A stretch of DNA of 64,000 nt from Turicibacter sanguinis. Its GTDB lineage: Bacteria; Bacillota_I; Bacilli_A; MOL361; Turicibacteraceae. Within the stretch, counting starts at the first letter, position 1. Every line of letters begins with the position of its first letter. Below are positions 61,837 through 64,000 of the stretch, piece after piece. A model generated the notes under the pieces. The model made no database searches and was not told the DNA's origin. It saw only the letters and a program-made list of their open reading frames with translations. The translations under genes and the position numbers were made by a program. The stretch spans positions 2,514,001-2,578,000 of the forward strand of contig NZ_CP053187.1 of NCBI RefSeq assembly GCF_013046825.1, given 5' to 3'.

Positions 61837-61941
61837 ATGACATATTTCTTCTGTTTTTTAGCCATTAATAACCTAGATCCTAAGTTATTAAAATACGTTG
61901 ATACTAAGGCTAATGCTAGTCCCGATCAAAATTTCTTTTAA
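61837..61941 (+). CDS. Possible 34-residue leader peptide
   Basis: ATG with AGAGGATGGAAG ahead, 27 bases after the -10 box. The peptide starts 'MTYFFCFLAINNLDPKLLKY' and ends QNFF. Its last eight codons overlap the 5' half of the hairpin at 61918-61959, as in translational or transcriptional attenuators. It may encode a true leader peptide or be fortuitous. Confidence 0.4.
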   Translation: MTYFFCFLAINNLDPKLLKYVDTKANASPDQNFF

Positions 61942-61972
61942 CAGAAATTAATCGGGACTTCTCTATTTTTTA
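61918..61972 (+). terminator. Attenuator-like terminator ahead of the MATE gene
   Basis: AGTCCCGAT/ATCGGGACT outer stem and ATTTCT/AGAAAT inner stem, then TCTCTATTTTTT. It ends 24 bases before the MATE start codon and downstream of that gene's promoter, so read-through must be allowed for expression. Confidence 0.7.
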
Positions 61973-61995
61973 TGTTTATAGGAGGAGTTTATGTT

Positions 61996-63357
61996 ATGAA
62001 GTTTAAAGACCACTTTAAGTCTAATGCCTCGTTTTATAAAGACTTGTGGATCATTGCATTGCCAATTGCTTTGCAACAGCTTGTCACCTCAAGTTTAAAC
62101 ATGGTTGATACGCTAATGGTTGGTAAAGTCGGGGTTGATGCCGTAGCTGCTGTTGGGGTTTCAAATCAATATTATTTCTTACTAAATATGATTATGTTTG
62201 GAATTTATAGTGGAGGAATGGTTTACTTCGCTCAGTACTGGGGAAAAAAAGATGTTAAAAGTATTCATCGCTTACTTGGATTTACCTTAGTACTAGGAGG
62301 AATCTTATCCATCATTTTCGGCGGATTAGCCTTCTTTATTCCTGAAAAGATTATTAGTATTTTCACGCCGGATGTTGCGGTTCAATCGCTTGGGGCACAG
62401 TATTTAAAAATTGCTTGTTTAAGCTATCCATTTATGATTTTATCATTTGGATATAGCATGGGCCTAAGAGCCGTGGAAAAACCAAAATTTTCGATGATCG
62501 CCTCAATCATAGCATTGACGCTCAATACCATCTTAAACTACTTACTCATCTTCGGTGCATTTGGATTACCGCAACTTGGTGTAATTGGAGCCGCGATTGC
62601 AACACTTGTTTCTCGTATCGTTGAGTTTATCCTCATCATGTTCTTTGCTTACTTTAAAACTGAGACGATGAATCCAAAACTTTCAGTCTTACTTTCATTT
62701 AACAAAGAATTAATTTCAAAGCTAATCACTACTAGTTTACCTGTTGTCATCAATGAGTGTTTCTGGGGACTAGGGACAACGGCCTATTTAGTCATTTATG
62801 GTCAGATTAATGTTGAGTCGATTTCAATCATGAATATTGTGACCTCAATTTTCAATATTTTCTTCATTGCTGCTATTGGCGTTGGAAATGCTTCAACCGT
62901 GATGCTTGGAAAACAACTAGGTGCGGGTGAAAAGGATAAAACATATGATCATGCTATCCTTTTCTTAAAAACAGGTGTTGTTTTAGGGATTCTTTCGAGC
63001 CTTATTCTTATTGCTTGTATTCCACTGATTTTACCCATGTATCAAAATTTTGAATCGAGTACCTTAAAATTAATGGGGCAAGTCCTCGTTATCTTTGCAT
63101 TTGGCTTAACCTTCCGTTTCATTAACATCATTAATATTGTGGGGATCTTCAGAGCGGGAGGAGATACAAAGTATGCCATGATTCTTGAACTCGGAATCTT
63201 ATGGACCGTTGGGGTTTTAGGAGCCTTTATTGCAGTCAATCTCTTTAACGCGCCATTACTTATTGTGGCGATGATTGTTCAATTAGAAGAAATAGTCAAA
63301 GTGGTCATTGGAATATTTAGAGTTCGCTCAAAAAAATGGATTAATACCCTTGTTTAA
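61996..63357 (+). CDS. MATE family efflux transporter
   Basis: 453 residues from ATG 61996, nine bases after GGAGGA; the frame back to 61972 overlaps the hairpin. Twelve membrane segments form two homologous halves. The first helices read 'LPIALQQLVTSSLNMVDTLM', typical of the DinF/NorM-like MATE branch, and 'VTSIFNIFFIAAIGVGNAST' opens the second half. It should export cationic compounds in exchange for Na+ or H+. It lies behind a leader with an attenuator-like hairpin, which suggests inducible expression. Confidence 0.9.
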   Translation: MKFKDHFKSNASFYKDLWIIALPIALQQLVTSSLNMVDTLMVGKVGVDAVAAVGVSNQYYFLLNMIMFGIYSGGMVYFAQYWGKKDVKSIHRLLGFTLVLGGILSIIFGGLAFFIPEKIISIFTPDVAVQSLGAQYLKIACLSYPFMILSFGYSMGLRAVEKPKFSMIASIIALTLNTILNYLLIFGAFGLPQLGVIGAAIATLVSRIVEFILIMFFAYFKTETMNPKLSVLLSFNKELISKLITTSLPVVINECFWGLGTTAYLVIYGQINVESISIMNIVTSIFNIFFIAAIGVGNASTVMLGKQLGAGEKDKTYDHAILFLKTGVVLGILSSLILIACIPLILPMYQNFESSTLKLMGQVLVIFAFGLTFRFINIINIVGIFRAGGDTKYAMILELGILWTVGVLGAFIAVNLFNAPLLIVAMIVQLEEIVKVVIGIFRVRSKKWINTLV

Positions 63358-63360
63358 TAA

Positions 63361-63394
63361 AAAAATCAGCCTTTTCAATAGGCTGATTTTTTTA
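63361..63394 (+). terminator. Terminator of the MATE gene
   Basis: AAAAATCAGCCT/AGGCTGATTTTT stem with a seven-base loop and T run. Confidence 0.92.
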
Positions 63395-63498
63395 TTAACG
63401 AAAATAATGAATAAGCAAAGTATTTAAATTTAAAAAAAGGGAAGGTCGTACTAAAGCAGATGAAGATTAAGTGAGGGTGAGTGAAACTTAATCTAAGA

Positions 63499-63537
63499 GA
63501 AAAAGCGGCCATCCCTCATCGGATGTGCCGCTTTTAA
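63499..63537 (-). terminator. Terminator of the partial surface-protein gene (minus strand)
   Basis: AAAAGCGGC/GCCGCTTTT with an inner CATCC/GGATG pairing, T-rich on the minus strand, four bases after the stop. Confidence 0.85.
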
Positions 63538-63541
63538 AACA

Positions 63542-64000
63542 TTAAACGAGCATAAGATCACTGATATTAACCCATGAACCAGGAGTTGTTGCTGATTTTG
63601 AGATGTTTAGTGCGTGGGTTGCCCCCTCAACATATTTATAAACATAGTATGTTCCGACATTCACAGAAGTCGTGGCGATGGTTGTCGTTGAAGTCCCGTA
63701 TCCGTTAATTCGTTTAACCACTTCAACTTGATCTCCATGGTTAAAGGATTGCGTTGAAATGAAACTTACGTTTGTTTCATCAACCCAAGCTCCAGGAGCA
63801 ATTCCTGATTTCGAAAGATTGATTGAATGGGGACTTCCGTCACTTACTTTAAAAACGATGTACTTCCCACTAGCCAAAAGGCTCGATGCCACAGAACTAG
63901 TAGCTGCCTTATAACCTGAGGCAGCCGTATTTAACTGAACTTGATTCCCAACACTTAAACTTTTATTGTTTTTTTTTAGGTCAGTCGCATTAACCCAAGC
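63542..64000 (-). CDS. C-terminal part of a repeat-containing cell-wall/surface protein
   Basis: 152 residues are visible and the frame is open past the window edge. The sequence consists of repeated units of about 60-65 residues with the pattern 'GkYyvyK...g..H.lNiSKS...PGsWVn.sdL', seen at least twice fully and once partly ('AWVNATDLKK' at the edge). This is an SH3b-like or carbohydrate-binding wall-attachment repeat as found at the C-termini of Firmicute peptidoglycan hydrolases. The catalytic part, if any, lies outside the window. A GTG at 63892 is internal, not the start. Confidence 0.65.
   Translation of the reverse strand, partial: AWVNATDLKKNNKSLSVGNQVQLNTAASGYKAATSSVASSLLASGKYIVFKVSDGSPHSINLSKSGIAPGAWVDETNVSFISTQSFNHGDQVEVVKRINGYGTSTTTIATTSVNVGTYYVYKYVEGATHALNISKSATTPGSWVNISDLMLV

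Overview
The window looks like chromosome from a low-GC, endospore-forming, fermentative Firmicute, most likely Turicibacter or a close relative in the Erysipelotrichia/Bacilli. This rests on A+T-rich codon use, strong AGGAGG/GGGGG ribosome binding sites, a cotJABC spore-coat operon, a mannose-class PTS, D-lactate dehydrogenase, a lipoteichoic-acid-synthase-like enzyme and oxygen-sensitive Fe-S aldo/keto reductases. The genus is inferred; no rRNA or tRNA gene lies in the window.

Layout. 0-5 kb: methyltransferases, GNAT acetyltransferases, a three-repeat envelope protein, a small lipoprotein and a wrecked HAD phosphatase. 5.4-8.1 kb: a complete mannose-family PTS operon (EIIA, EIIB, EIIC, EIID) with two CcpA (cre)-like sites. 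8.2-13 kb: a frameshifted IS30 element, a small unknown gene, two manganese-catalase-like genes with cotJBA, and a second, truncated copy of the 3' end of the EIID gene. 13.3-23 kb: a small membrane protein, an asymmetric heterodimeric ABC exporter, a DUF4358 lipoprotein, an orphan sensor kinase and a YyaL-type thioredoxin-domain protein. 23.3-26.3 kb: a DUF421 membrane-protein gene split precisely by an IS3 element, then a 5'-truncated and internally deleted MBL-Excalibur gene.

26.6-36.7 kb is the accessory core, a defence-like island. It holds a tightly coupled three-gene cassette led by a GHKL-type ATPase, with two partners I do not recognise; an AIPR-family protein with an N-terminal PD-(D/E)XK-like motif; a MazG-like NTP pyrophosphohydrolase; and a PLD-nuclease/SF2-helicase followed 36 bases later by a protein with a PD-(D/E)XK-like motif. 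These are the best candidates for an undescribed system.

36.8-46 kb is a redox/electrophile-response cluster: three aldo/keto reductases, an alpha/beta hydrolase, an iron alcohol dehydrogenase, a flavodoxin, a carboxymuconolactone-decarboxylase-like protein, a cupin, and a MarR-lysoplasmalogenase operon. Three promoters here have the 19-base spacer and central dyad of MerR-family targets. The alcohol dehydrogenase and the CMD gene each carry one in-frame TAA. 47-51.5 kb: an AEC permease and D-2-hydroxyacid dehydrogenase, next to a CitA/CitB-like two-component system whose kinase has a TGA at codon 5. 52-57 kb: a junction of two gene remnants, a SIMPL protein, GNAT, an M42 peptidase, a serine hydrolase and a decayed metallophosphoesterase.

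57.3-57.9 kb holds two identical 207-base units. Each has its own promoter, a guanine-class purine riboswitch aptamer and an intrinsic terminator, and neither has a purine gene downstream. The window ends with an S1-domain protein, a degenerate ADP-ribosylglycohydrolase-like protein, an LTA-synthase-family enzyme with an extra C-terminal domain, a MATE exporter behind a short leader ORF and attenuator-like hairpin, and the C-terminus of a repeat-containing surface protein. At least nine genes are broken by nonsense codons, frameshifts, deletions or IS insertion, which suggests a host-adapted genome in active decay.
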